A stretch of 64,000 bases of DNA. Source: Photobacterium sp. DA100 (GTDB lineage: Bacteria > Pseudomonadota > Gammaproteobacteria > Enterobacterales > Vibrionaceae). This document shows, piece after piece, positions 19,301 to 27,232 of the stretch. The notes below the pieces were generated by a model, which was not told the DNA's origin, made no database searches, and saw only the letters and a program-made list of their open reading frames with translations. Both the position numbers and the translations under genes were made by a program. Location of the stretch: positions 3,472,001 through 3,536,000 of the forward strand of contig NZ_CP119423.1 in assembly GCF_029223585.1 (NCBI RefSeq). The letters run 5' to 3'. Within the stretch, counting starts at the first letter, position 1. Every line of letters begins with the position of its first letter.

Positions 19301-20058
19301 TTATTAACCACAACCTCACTGCCTCTGGCTGAGGCCACCAAGTCGAGCTTTTTGACGGTTTGGGGCGTGTCACCATGGAGGGTAAAGTCTTCTACCGTAA
19401 AACGTTCAATATCAACCGACAGCGGGATAATCACCTCAGGCAACACGATCGGCCCTGAATCTACTTTCTCTGGTTCAGCCGCCGCAACCGGCTCAGCCTT
19501 TGCCGGAGCCAGCGTAAGATCTATCTTCTGCCAGTCGGTTGGCTTGAGAACAATCCGCTCGCCCTGCATTTCTGCCGCCGTTGAGAAGTGCTTCCAAGCC
19601 ACTTTATTGCCCAGCACATCCAGCTCAATATCATCAAGTATCAAGCGAGAGAGGGAGATAGGAATTGGCAAGCTTATGTCTGTCACCGGCTCAGACGCTA
19701 CGTCCTCCTCAGTTTCTTCTGACGAAGGCGGCAATTCCGACATAGAGAAACGCACTCCGGAAACCGCAAGGTTAGAAATACACACCGCCGGAGTCAGCAA
19801 ACAGCTGTCTTCGATATCCAGAGCCAGTTGCGCGACGGACAGATTGATACTGTCATCGTTATAACCGACCTGCTGCAGGGAAAAACCATTGAGCAAGCTC
19901 CCCTGGCTGGCACCGATGCTCAGTGACGGCAACACTCTCTGCGCCCCCCAAACTGCAACCTTGATCCCGGCAGGGGTGTACAGCAATGCCGCAATGGCAA
20001 TAACCAATACCAACAATAGTGCCAATAAGGCAATTGCAGAGCGCTTTACCCAAATCAT
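16306..20058 (-). CDS. tamB: Translocation and assembly module inner-membrane protein TamB
   Basis: 1250-aa AsmA/TamB-family protein. One N-terminal membrane anchor (about 8-28), a very long repetitive beta-rich periplasmic body, and the conserved C-terminal TamB (DUF490) domain ending in a beta-strand with terminal aromatic (LLYQFEFN). It spans the periplasm as a hydrophobic groove, working with TamA in outer-membrane protein insertion and in phospholipid transport to the outer membrane. Its ATG overlaps the tamA stop as ATGA. Length is normal. Confidence 0.96.
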   Translation of the reverse strand: MIWVKRSAIALLALLLVLVIAIAALLYTPAGIKVAVWGAQRVLPSLSIGASQGSLLNGFSLQQVGYNDDSINLSVAQLALDIEDSCLLTPAVCISNLAVSGVRFSMSELPPSSEETEEDVASEPVTDISLPIPISLSRLILDDIELDVLGNKVAWKHFSTAAEMQGERIVLKPTDWQKIDLTLAPAKAEPVAAAEPEKVDSGPIVLPEVIIPLSVDIERFTVEDFTLHGDTPQTVKKLDLVASARGSEVVVNKLEVSASQADLQAEANIALTGGYPLALKAGIAIKMAPVENHNLILNAEGSVADLILDARLKGTLDAGLKGRLSPLEPALPFELSLSSQHLQWPIDSEPDFEVKETQLTAKGSLEGYSFSLNSQIDGKPMPAVGAELVGKGSLEDIELNRLAIDTLGGTISGSASASWKDLVSWQGELAFSHIQPGLEWQDVPGDLSGKLKTSGGLTRQGGWYVELPELVVDGVVMEQQLDLAGQLSAKDTAGKGEVQLDTQGLALKHGPNGFSAKGRLTKAWDMAAEINAPDLSQSVPGLRGSVLGSIQLKGKMAEPDLDVDLVGEALGWEALASLDSLTLKGKITPMPALDADLSLTAAGGRYDAFTLKELSLLFKGSEKRHQLALDMNAEPVSTVLRLQGELKRDSGWRGVLQQGEIDTELGIWKLDRSTAIGYRFDKQLASVAAHCWAQDKDRAALCLTQNMEAGASGRANVVLSNVDFEMLAPYLPNNVELKGSAGAQAEVAWAPKSAPYVKASVNLPAGSVTQQQDPELEPVTVAWDKVAVNAEVKQDTLTADWLFAIRDNGDLSGRAKVAPLSGEQQLDANLKLDRFMLGFLKPLLMDYHTFDGQVDADLSVTGPVMHPAVNGLFKISNVKASGRTVPVDVDRADITATFSGYQARLNGEVVTPDGKLNITGDGDWQDLANWRGQLGVNGRELEVTVPPLLAVKVTPDLTIKASPQQAEITGSVAIPWGRITVDQLPESAVSVSDDEILLDDDLQPVETDKPIPFNVKTNVLVRIGNDVKLSAFGLKAGLVGDLNVRQDEKGPLIYGEVNLRNGTYRSFAQELVIRKGQILFNGPADQPYLSIEAIRNPNNIEDDVIAGLRVTGPADEPRVDIFSDPAMPQQNALSYILRGRDLDSESGDTGDAMATTLLTMGLAQSGQLVGNVGEAFGVQDLSLDTAGAGDDTQVTISGYIAPGLQVKYGVGIFNSIPEFTVRYRLMKDLYIEVVSGLDSAADLLYQFEFN

Positions 20059-21770
20059 ATTTCTGGCCCCAATACAAAGTGGAGCTGGAACTTATCTTTT
20101 TCTTTGTCCAGTCCCCAAGCAAAATCAACACGGATAGGACCTACTGGCGAGGCCCAGCGTACGCCAACCCCGGTACCGGCCACCCATTCGGGGCTGTCAT
20201 TCCAGGCCGAGCCATAATCGTAAAACACCGCTCCCCACCAGTCGCCATAGACGCGGTACTGGTACTCCAGTGACGAAGTAAGCATATACTTACCGCCTTC
20301 CCTCAAGCCAAGGTCATTACGAGGGGAAATTGACTCATACCCATAGCCTCGCAGGCTGTTGTCACCGCCAACAAAGAAGCGCATTGACGGCGGAATATCT
20401 GCTAGTCTATCAGCAATCACCGCACCGCCATCTAGGCGGAATAATCCCCGGTGATTTTCCCCGGCACTCCGAATCCAAGCCGAGCGACCACGCAGGCGCG
20501 TCAGGCGGGTGTCAGAACCTAAAGCTGGATCAGAATACTCAACAGATATCAGCTGCTTATCTCCCCAAGTAGGCATCGCTCCCCCCCGGAGGCGGGTTTT
20601 GTCATAGCTTATCCCCGGGATCACCATAAACAAGTTGCCACTCTCTATTTTGCCCTGGGTATAGTCCTCATAGAGCAAACGCACTGAAGCGATCCGTTTC
20701 CATCCCGATTCCAAGCGCCAGTGGCGCTCTACCGCCAAATTGGTTTCAGTACTGATGGTGTCGTGGTTATCAACATAGCGGATCCCCCCGACAATTTGGT
20801 AGTAGTCATTCAGCACATCATCTAGCGGGATTTTGTAGGTTGCCTCGATCTTTGGCTGGATCTCTGACAGCTCTGTTTTAATGCTCAAGCTGTGGCCCTT
20901 GCTGTTAAGCCACGGTTTACGCCAGTTGAATTTCAGGCGGGGCCCAACATCGGTCGAATAGCCGATACCCGTTTCAATTTGGTTCTTCACTTGCGGTTTA
21001 ACCACTACGCTAACAGGGATTTCATCATCCTTGATATTGGCAATCTCACCACCGACGAATATCGAAGAGAACCAACCGACGTTGGACAGGCGCTGGTTGA
21101 ATTCACCCAAGGTCGAGGCAAGATAAGGGTCCCCTTCCTCGTAAGGCATTAAAGACTCAAGTCGGTCGAGATCAATCTGGCTGCCTTCAAAAACGGTTTC
21201 ACCAAAGTTATAGCGCTGTCCAGAGGCATACTCGATGGTGATAAACGCCTCGTTACGGCTTGGGGCAACCTCCAGGCGACTGACTTTCAACTCGCCATCA
21301 AAATAACCTTTTCTCAGCGCCAGGCTAGTCAGCGAAGACTTCAGCGACTCGTATTTTCCATGGTTGATCGTCTCACCTAATCCCAGCCCACTGGTACGCA
21401 CCAACGCAAGAAAATCAGGATCATTTCTCGCCATGCCCGTCAAAATGATGTTGCTTCGAGCAATGATAGTCTTCGGGCCGGCGTCGACTTGAACGACAAG
21501 CTCACTGCCGTCTTCCGCTTCGCTGTAAGTGATGGTTGGGTTATATCGCCCCAATGCTTTGAGTGCATCGCGAATTTCCCCCTCAAGTTGCTCACGAAAG
21601 CGCAGAGAGGTACTGTAATCATCTTCCGGGATCGCTGAGACATAGGCATCAACATTATCCTTGAGGCTCCCTTTTAAACCTTTAATCGTCAGAGAGGTTG
21701 CGGCTGAAGCCGGTATAGCAACGGTGAGCGCAAGTGTTGCCAGGCCATACCGCAAAAAAGGTATCTTCAT
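20055..21770 (-). CDS. tamA: Translocation and assembly module outer-membrane protein TamA
   Basis: 571-aa Omp85 protein. Signal peptide 1-23 (cut near ASA/AT). Three POTRA domains occupy about 25-265. The 16-strand barrel contains the Omp85 motif GGDNSLRGYGYES and ends at LHFVLGPEI. It sits in the outer membrane and docks with TamB. First gene of tamA-tamB-ytfP and divergent from msrA, as in E. coli. Confidence 0.97.
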   Translation of the reverse strand: MKIPFLRYGLATLALTVAIPASAATSLTIKGLKGSLKDNVDAYVSAIPEDDYSTSLRFREQLEGEIRDALKALGRYNPTITYSEAEDGSELVVQVDAGPKTIIARSNIILTGMARNDPDFLALVRTSGLGLGETINHGKYESLKSSLTSLALRKGYFDGELKVSRLEVAPSRNEAFITIEYASGQRYNFGETVFEGSQIDLDRLESLMPYEEGDPYLASTLGEFNQRLSNVGWFSSIFVGGEIANIKDDEIPVSVVVKPQVKNQIETGIGYSTDVGPRLKFNWRKPWLNSKGHSLSIKTELSEIQPKIEATYKIPLDDVLNDYYQIVGGIRYVDNHDTISTETNLAVERHWRLESGWKRIASVRLLYEDYTQGKIESGNLFMVIPGISYDKTRLRGGAMPTWGDKQLISVEYSDPALGSDTRLTRLRGRSAWIRSAGENHRGLFRLDGGAVIADRLADIPPSMRFFVGGDNSLRGYGYESISPRNDLGLREGGKYMLTSSLEYQYRVYGDWWGAVFYDYGSAWNDSPEWVAGTGVGVRWASPVGPIRVDFAWGLDKEKDKFQLHFVLGPEI

Positions 21771-21944
21771 TCTTATTTACTTCATTGGTTAGCGCATTAT
21801 TTTGTTATGTCTTTGCATGGTTAATTTTGACAAAGCACAGCCTGAACTGCCAATGTTTTGCTTCGAAATTCAGCCTTAGTTGAATGTATTCCCGGTTTCC
21901 TCTACTTTGAAGAAAGTCAGTGACTTCAAAATAAGGAAATACCT

Positions 21945-22568
21945 ATGTCGTCAGCAAAGAAAATCTTACCCAATGAAAGCCAAGCCCTGATTGGCAGGGC
22001 AACGTCCATTCTCCCTTCTTTGCCCCATGCGGTAAATGGAACACAGTTAAATGATGATATTCCGCCAAGTATGGAGGTGCTCACTATCGGCATGGGGTGT
22101 TTCTGGGGGGCAGAGAGGCTTTTTTGGCAACAAGCCGGCGTATACAGCACTGCGGTTGGTTACAGTGGGGGACTCACCCCCAATCCGACCTATGAGGAGG
22201 TATGCACCGGACGGACCGGCCATAGTGAAGTAGTCAGGGTGATCTTCAACCCACAACAAATTAGTTTGGAGGCCCTACTCACCTTGTTTTGGGAAAAGCA
22301 CGATCCCACCCAAGGAATGCGCCAAGGCAATGATATTGGGACCCAGTACCGTTCGGCTATCTATACCCATTCGGATAAGCAGCACCAGGAAGCACTGGAC
22401 AGTAAAAAACGGTACCAGCAAGCGCTTGCCGATGCCACGATTACCACCGAAATCCTACCGGCTGGGACATTCTACTTCGCAGAAGATTATCACCAGCAAT
22501 ACTTGGCTAAAAACCCCGGCGGCTATTGCGGACTGGGAGGCACTGGTGTCTGTATGCCTCCACAATAA
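21945..22568 (+). CDS. msrA: Peptide methionine sulfoxide reductase MsrA
   Basis: Repairs methionine-S-sulfoxide in proteins. 207 aa with the nucleophilic Cys52 in [13 protein letters not shown] and the resolving cysteines Cys195 and Cys203 in the Gly-rich tail, the same three-cysteine scheme as E. coli Msr[26 protein letters not shown] is family-typical. The gene is divergent from tamA and convergent with ytfK, 6 bp apart. Confidence 0.97.
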   Translation: MSSAKKILPNESQALIGRATSILPSLPHAVNGTQLNDDIPPSMEVLTIGMGCFWGAERLFWQQAGVYSTAVGYSGGLTPNPTYEEVCTGRTGHSEVVRVIFNPQQISLEALLTLFWEKHDPTQGMRQGNDIGTQYRSAIYTHSDKQHQEALDSKKRYQQALADATITTEILPAGTFYFAEDYHQQYLAKNPGGYCGLGGTGVCMPPQ

Positions 22569-22574
22569 GTCGGG

Positions 22575-22784
22575 CTAAACAGCCTCTGCACTGAGGAGCT
22601 GAATTTCTCTGTTTACTTCGCTAAGCACATTCAGCGCCTTGGTATCCTGTTTCTTTGGAGGCAACAAACGCCCACAATCAAATTCAAAAGCCCCAACTCC
22701 GGTTATAAATAATCGCCCTCTGAAATAACTTTTCACATACCGAGCGACTTGGTTTGGTCGATATTGTTTGAATACTCTTAACAT
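22575..22784 (-). CDS. ytfK: DUF1107-family protein YtfK
   Basis: 69 aa. RVFKQYRPNQVARYVKSYF, RGRLFITGVGAFEFDCGRLLPPK and LNVLSEVNREIQLL align with E. coli YtfK (DUF1107), which stimulates SpoT-dependent (p)ppGpp accumulation during phosphate or fatty-acid starvation. The msrA-ytfK-ytfJ neighbourhood is the same as in E. coli, except that ytfL is absent here. Small, basic and cytoplasmic. Confidence 0.92.
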   Translation of the reverse strand: MLRVFKQYRPNQVARYVKSYFRGRLFITGVGAFEFDCGRLLPPKKQDTKALNVLSEVNREIQLLSAEAV

Positions 22785-23047
22785 GGTTCCCTCACAAAAT
22801 TACTATTACTATAGACCCTGAAAAAGCTCGGATGTTTCCTTTTTCTAAGACAAGATAAATCAAGCAAGTTATCTGCCAATTAAACGGTAATTAGCAAACT
22901 TATTGTTCATTACTCCAAGCAGCCCACTTAACCATGCACTTTGTTTTATATTTTCGTGATAAAGTTCAAGGCTTTAGAAACTGGTTAAACCAGCCAGCCA
23001 TCAGTAATCTAAGATAATGGCGCGTCTATTAAATAATGGAAATAATG
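22785..23047. other. Divergent ytfK/ytfJ intergenic region
   Basis: 263 bp, AT-rich. It must hold both promoters, but no site could be assigned firmly. Confidence 0.5.
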
Positions 23048-23599
23048 ATGAACAAGAAGCCTATTTTTGCCCTGCTAGCCATACTGTTGCCAGGGACAGT
23101 ACTTGCCCATAACCTTGCTGTTGGTGAAGCTCTTCCGAGTGTAACAGTGGCAGATAAAGGGGAAATAACCCTACAGAATGACAAAATTGTCTATCAAGAC
23201 TGGCACAGTAATCAGCTTGCAGGCAAAGTGCGTGTGATCCAAGCGATAGCCGGCCGCAGCTCAGCAAAAGCGATGAATGCGGATCTCATGAGTGCGATTA
23301 CTGCCGCCGACTTTCCTGATGAACACTACCAAACCACCACTATCATCAACCAGGATGATGCGATCTGGGGCACAGGGAGCTTCGTAAAATCATCTGCCGA
23401 AGACAGCAAGAAGGAGTTTTCCTGGTCTTCCATGGTACTTGATGCCAATGGCAGTGTTCATGAGTCGTGGCAGCTAGCTGCTGAAAACTCCGCCATCATT
23501 GTTCTTGATAAAGAGAGCCAGGTACTCTTTGTCAAAGAGGGCAAGCTAACAGAACAAGAAATTAATCAAGCTCTTGAACTGGTGAAAAGTAACCTTTAA
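23048..23599 (+). CDS. ytfJ: YtfJ-family periplasmic protein
   Basis: 183 aa from the ATG at 23048, with GGAA 7 nt upstream; in-frame ATGs at 23036 and 23045 are also possible. Signal peptide about 1-19 (cut at VLA/HN). The mature part has the thioredoxin-like arrangement of the YtfJ family: NLAVGEALPSVTV, then LAGKVRVIQAIAGRSSAKAMN, where a CxxC would be expected but is absent. QDDAIWGTGSFVKSS is also family-like. Function unknown. Confidence 0.9.
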   Translation: MNKKPIFALLAILLPGTVLAHNLAVGEALPSVTVADKGEITLQNDKIVYQDWHSNQLAGKVRVIQAIAGRSSAKAMNADLMSAITAADFPDEHYQTTTIINQDDAIWGTGSFVKSSAEDSKKEFSWSSMVLDANGSVHESWQLAAENSAIIVLDKESQVLFVKEGKLTEQEINQALELVKSNL

Positions 23600-23663
23600 A
23601 TCAGCTTAACGAAGCGAAAATTAGAATAAAATGACCAAGAAGGCCATATTCTAGCAACAGTAG

Positions 23664-23684
23664 TAATGTTATATTATTACATCT
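23664..23684. promoter_or_regulatory. Zur-box-like operator upstream of the zinc operon
   Basis: ATGTTATA-T-TATTACAT (23666-23682) is a near-perfect palindrome, one mismatch between arms, and fits the gammaproteobacterial Zur consensus core (ATGTTATA-N-TATAACAT) with a single deviation. It lies 28 bp before the first gene of the operon, so Zur with bound zinc would shut the operon off. Confidence 0.65.
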
Positions 23685-23711
23685 TCTGGATATGGCTTTT
23701 ATTTTACCAAA

Positions 23712-23993
23712 GTGAATCTTGCGCAGCGTTGGACACCCAGACTAAGCCTTTTACTTATTAGCTTGATCATTGCCATCGGGCCAGTCACTGTATTGCACCA
23801 ACTTGAGGCAACAACTGACCACCACCACGCCATTGACTGCTCGATCTGCCATATTGTTCATGACAGCTTCCATCACCAAACCACTCTCATTGCGTACCCA
23901 ATAAAGCACTTATCAGTAATGGCCGCTCCTAAGACAGGAAAAGGCTTCCGGCGATACCTTCCCCCCATAGCACGTTCACCTCCAATACATTAA
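23712..23993 (+). CDS. Small membrane-anchored His/Cys protein, first gene of zinc operon
   Basis: 93 aa, GTG start, no clear Shine-Dalgarno. One N-terminal membrane segment (about 11-29) is followed by a metal-ligand-rich stretch TTDHHHAIDCSICHIVHDSFHHQ with CxxC and many histidines, then a basic Pro-rich tail. It resembles short Vibrio proteins such as DUF2607/DUF2946; assignment uncertain. The position between the Zur box and zrgA suggests a zinc-binding accessory role (inference). Confidence 0.6.
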   Translation: MNLAQRWTPRLSLLLISLIIAIGPVTVLHQLEATTDHHHAIDCSICHIVHDSFHHQTTLIAYPIKHLSVMAAPKTGKGFRRYLPPIARSPPIH

Positions 23994-24046
23994 ATGGTTT
24001 TATTCAGATACTTTTAAATCATTAACTATTTTTTTTGGGGGTAACC

Positions 24047-24691
24047 ATGCGTTTTAATCGATCTCTTTCACCTATTGCCACTTTGTTCGTCACCCTTGGC
24101 CTCGCAGCCTCTGGTTCGGCCGCTGCGGATGATCACTTCCGCCAACATGACGCCCACGTCCACGGCGTCGTTGAAGTGAACATCGCCCAGGATGGGCAAG
24201 ACTTACTAATGGAAGTTCACGCGCCGGGTGCCGATATTGTCGGCTTTGAGCACGCACCGCAGACTGACGAGCAAAAAGCGGCGATTGAAAACGCAATCGA
24301 GAAGCTAAAATCTCCTGGGGAGATTTGGATGCTAACGGCAAGTGCACAATGCCAATTAGTAGATAGCCAGGTAACAGAAACGCTATCCTCCCAGGAAGGT
24401 GGTGATGCTCACGATCATGATGACCTCGGCCACGATCATGACCAGCATGACCAGCATGACCAGCATGACCAGCATGACCAGCATGACCAGCATGACCAGC
24501 ATGACCATAGTGCCCACGGTGAGTTCTCGGCACAATATATCTACAAGTGTGGTGATATTAATCAGCTTACTGATATCAAAACCCAATGGTTCACACATTT
24601 CCCAACCACAGAGCGCATTACCGTTAACGCTATCACAGAGAAAGGACAAAAAGGTGGATCGCTGAACACAAACACCACTTTCCGTTTCTAA
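24047..24691 (+). CDS. zrgA: DUF2796 zinc-binding periplasmic protein ZrgA
   Basis: 214 aa from ATG 24047 with GGGGG ribosome site; the frame extends to a TTG at 24035 without support. Signal peptide about 1-26. DUF2796 signatures: RQHDAHVHGVVEVNIAQDGQDLLMEVHAPGADIVGFEHAP and a C-terminal KCGDINQLTDIKTQWFTHFP. In between lies a His/Asp linker with HDQ repeated seven times, an evident zinc-binding tract. In V. cholerae the Zrg system, encoded by a cluster with a DUF2796 protein, is a second zinc importer beside ZnuABC. The ATPase and permease genes follow directly. Confidence 0.88.
   Translation: MRFNRSLSPIATLFVTLGLAASGSAAADDHFRQHDAHVHGVVEVNIAQDGQDLLMEVHAPGADIVGFEHAPQTDEQKAAIENAIEKLKSPGEIWMLTASAQCQLVDSQVTETLSSQEGGDAHDHDDLGHDHDQHDQHDQHDQHDQHDQHDQHDHSAHGEFSAQYIYKCGDINQLTDIKTQWFTHFPTTERITVNAITEKGQKGGSLNTNTTFRF
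24437..24508 (+). repeat. 9-bp minisatellite inside zrgA
   Basis: Seven perfect copies of CATGACCAG from 24437 to 24499 plus an eighth with one change (24500-24508). They encode (His-Asp-Gln)7-His-Asp-His. Copy-number change by slippage would stay in frame. Confidence 0.95.
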
Positions 24692-24740
24692 TTCCAAAGT
24701 AACCAAAATGGGGGAGTCATTCCCCATTTCAGGACAGATC

Positions 24741-25430
24741 ATGAGCATCATAGAGATCCGCGAACTCACCTTCCAATGGCCTAGCCAAACCCAACCATTA
24801 TTGGATGTCCCATCATTGGTGGTAAACGAGGGTGAGAAAGTTTTCATCAAAGGCCCCAGCGGCAGTGGTAAATCAAGCCTTCTAAGCTTGCTAGCCGGTA
24901 TAAACGAACCGACATCGGGTACCGTCGAGCTGCTCGGACGGCCCTTCAGCAACCTAAAACCCACGGCTAGAGACCGTTTTCGAGCCGATCACATCGGCTA
25001 TATCTTCCAAATGTTCAACCTCCTTCCCTACCTGTCAGTAATTGATAATGTCCTACTCCCTTGCCGCTTTTCGAAATTACGCAAAAAGCACATTGGCGGC
25101 GGAATGTATGAGCAAGCCAAACAACTGCTTTCCCAGCTTCATCTTCCTGATGAATGCTTGGAGCGTCCTATAAGTGAACTCAGTATCGGACAGCAGCAAC
25201 GCGTGGCTGCAGCAAGAGCCTTGATAGGCAAGCCGAAATTGTTAATTGCTGATGAGCCTACCTCAGCGTTAGATCATGATAATCGGGAAGCCTTCATCAA
25301 ATTGCTAATGGCTGAGTGCGATCAGGCAGGAACGACACTGTTGTTTGTCAGCCATGACCAAACCTTAGAGTCTTTATTTGATCGTAGTATCTGCCTCAAT
25401 ACTATTAACCAAGCAGCAAGGAGGTACTAA
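24741..25430 (+). CDS. ABC transporter ATP-binding protein of the zinc operon
   Basis: 229 aa from ATG 24741 with AGGA upstream; the frame extends to 24708 without a good site. LolD/MacB-type ATPase: Walker A GPSGSGKSS, Q-loop YIFQMFNLLPYLSV, signature LSIGQQQRVAAARAL (S in place of the usual G), Walker B LLIADEP and H-loop VSHD. The stop overlaps the permease ATG by one base (TAATG). Probably the ZrgB equivalent. Confidence 0.92.
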   Translation: MSIIEIRELTFQWPSQTQPLLDVPSLVVNEGEKVFIKGPSGSGKSSLLSLLAGINEPTSGTVELLGRPFSNLKPTARDRFRADHIGYIFQMFNLLPYLSVIDNVLLPCRFSKLRKKHIGGGMYEQAKQLLSQLHLPDECLERPISELSIGQQQRVAAARALIGKPKLLIADEPTSALDHDNREAFIKLLMAECDQAGTTLLFVSHDQTLESLFDRSICLNTINQAARRY

Positions 25431-26689
25431 TGGCAGCCATCATCCGCCTTGCCTGGCAGAGCTTATCCAATCGGAAAACTACCGCAGTACTGACGCTACT
25501 TACCGTGGCCATATCTGTCACACTATTACTTGGCGTCGAAAAAGTCAGGACACAGGCCAAGTCGAGTTTTGCCAATACCATATCGGAAACAGACCTCATC
25601 GTCGGCTCACGCTCCGGTCAGGTAAACCTGCTGCTCTATTCTGTGTTCAGGATCGGTAATGCAACCAATAATATTGATTGGCAAAGCTTCCAAGAAATCA
25701 GCCAACACCGCTCCGTCAAATGGGCAATTCCTATTTCACTGGGAGACTCACACCGTGGATTCCGGGTCATCGGGACCAACGGTGATTACTTCAAGCATTA
25801 TCGATACGGCCAAAAGCAGCCCCTTGAACTAGCCCAAGGCGAAGTCTTCGACAGCCTTTTCGAGACCGTGGTCGGTGCGGAAGTAGCAAAAAAACTCGAT
25901 TACAAGATCGGCGATGAGATCATCATTGCCCATGGTATTAGCGATCAGTCATTTAACCGCCACGATAGCCTACCATTTAAAATAGTGGGGATCCTTGAAC
26001 CTACAGGTACCCCAGTGGATCGCAGCGTGCATGTATCCTTACCTGCGATTGAAGCTATTCATGTCGGCTGGGAAAGCGGGGCACGTCTAGGTCCAACACC
26101 TAACGCAGAGTCATTGGCTGCACATCAATTTGAACCTAAGCAGATCACCGCATTCATGCTTGGGCTAAATTCAAAAATACAAACCTTTGCCCTGCAACGC
26201 CATATCAACACGTACTCTAAAGAACCCCTGAGTGCAATTATGCCGGGTATCGCACTGCATGAACTATGGGGCATGATGTCAGTAGCAGAACAAGCGCTAC
26301 TGGTAGTATCTGGCTTTGTCGTGATCGCTGGTCTTCTGGGCATGCTGACCAGCCTCTTAACAAGCTTGAATGAGAGGCGCCGTGAAATGGCTATCCTTAG
26401 GGCGATGGGAGCAAGGCCTGGGCATATTTTCTTCCTACTCACCAGTGAAGCAACCCTGTTAACTGCACTGGGAGTGATAGCCGGAACATCATTGTTATAC
26501 ATAATATTGTTAATCACACAGCCGATAATCCAAGCACAATTTGGATTACTCATTCCGATCACAGCTCCTACAGACCATGAGTTGTTGTTGTTAGTACTTG
26601 TCCAGTTAGCTGGTATGCTAGTTGGTATTATTCCAGCTATCCGCGCTTATCATCATTCGCTATCGGATGGCATGACTATAAAGGTATAA
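25430..26689 (+). CDS. FtsX/MacB-type ABC transporter permease of the zinc operon
   Basis: 419 aa. N-terminal helix (about 18-37), a large periplasmic MacB-like domain (KVRTQAKSSFANTISETDLIVGSRSGQ, VVGAEVAKKLDYKIGDEI), then three C-terminal helices with the FtsX-family ERRREMAILRAMGARPGHIF coupling segment. AAGGAGG at the start, overlapping the ATPase gene. This topology normally drives mechanotransmission or export rather than classical import, so how it supports zinc uptake is an open question. Probably the ZrgC equivalent. Confidence 0.92.
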   Translation: MAAIIRLAWQSLSNRKTTAVLTLLTVAISVTLLLGVEKVRTQAKSSFANTISETDLIVGSRSGQVNLLLYSVFRIGNATNNIDWQSFQEISQHRSVKWAIPISLGDSHRGFRVIGTNGDYFKHYRYGQKQPLELAQGEVFDSLFETVVGAEVAKKLDYKIGDEIIIAHGISDQSFNRHDSLPFKIVGILEPTGTPVDRSVHVSLPAIEAIHVGWESGARLGPTPNAESLAAHQFEPKQITAFMLGLNSKIQTFALQRHINTYSKEPLSAIMPGIALHELWGMMSVAEQALLVVSGFVVIAGLLGMLTSLLTSLNERRREMAILRAMGARPGHIFFLLTSEATLLTALGVIAGTSLLYIILLITQPIIQAQFGLLIPITAPTDHELLLLVLVQLAGMLVGIIPAIRAYHHSLSDGMTIKV

Positions 26690-26693
26690 ATAG

Positions 26694-27176
26694 ATGAAAA
26701 GATGGCTACTTGCACTTTGCTGCTGGTTTCCACTGCTCAGCGCTGCGAATGAAGCGTTAACCTTGGACTGGATTGACCTGGTACCAGAAAAAGAGCGTAC
26801 CCAGTTCAACGCGAACCAAATGCCAATACTCAATCATGACGGAGATCAAGCCAAGCAATCAATGATTGGCAGTGTCAGAGAAGAGCTAAATGGAAGTGAA
26901 GTCAAGATACCTGGCTTTGTGATCCCTTTAGAAGGTGACGACAAAAAAATCACCGAATTTCTTTTAGTCCCTTACTTTGGCGCATGTATCCACGTTCCAC
27001 CACCTCCGCCTAACCAAATTGTTTACGTGAAATTCCCCAAAGGTGCACCGATCCAGCAGCTATGGGATGTGGTGTATGTAGTGGGAACATTAAAAACACA
27101 ATCGGTCAGTCATGAACTCGCTGAAGTAGGCTATCTATTAGAAGGTAGTGCTATCGAAGATTACGATGACATGTAA
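26694..27176 (+). CDS. DUF3299-domain secreted protein of the zinc operon
   Basis: 160 aa. Signal peptide about 1-18 (cut near LSA/AN). DUF3299 core: VKIPGFVIPLEGDDKKITEFLLVPYFGACIHVPPPPPNQIV, with the near-invariant GACIHVPPPPPNQ. Only 4 bp follow the permease stop, so it is the last clear gene of the operon. DUF3299 proteins commonly accompany this type of metal-linked ABC system; biochemical role unknown. Confidence 0.88.
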   Translation: MKRWLLALCCWFPLLSAANEALTLDWIDLVPEKERTQFNANQMPILNHDGDQAKQSMIGSVREELNGSEVKIPGFVIPLEGDDKKITEFLLVPYFGACIHVPPPPPNQIVYVKFPKGAPIQQLWDVVYVVGTLKTQSVSHELAEVGYLLEGSAIEDYDDM

Positions 27177-27232
27177 ACGCAATTTGGCCAACTCACCTCT
27201 GGGCTGGCCACTCATTTTATAGGGTAAATCCA

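Noticed and set aside
23036..23047. Upstream ATGs for ytfJ at 23036 and 23045
   Set aside because: The GGAA ribosome site overlaps or is too close to them; ATG 23048 has better spacing and gives a normal signal peptide. They cannot be fully excluded.
24437..24508. CRISPR-like short repeats
   Set aside because: Units are 9 bp with no spacers and lie in frame inside a gene. No CRISPR array or cas gene in the window.
24399..24665. 88-codon plus frame with Met-Thr-Ser repeats
   Set aside because: Alternative frame of the same minisatellite inside zrgA; no start signal.
24383..24964. 193-codon minus-strand frame with a Met-Leu-Val repeat
   Set aside because: Antisense to zrgA and the ABC gene; the repeat is the complement of the HDQ minisatellite.
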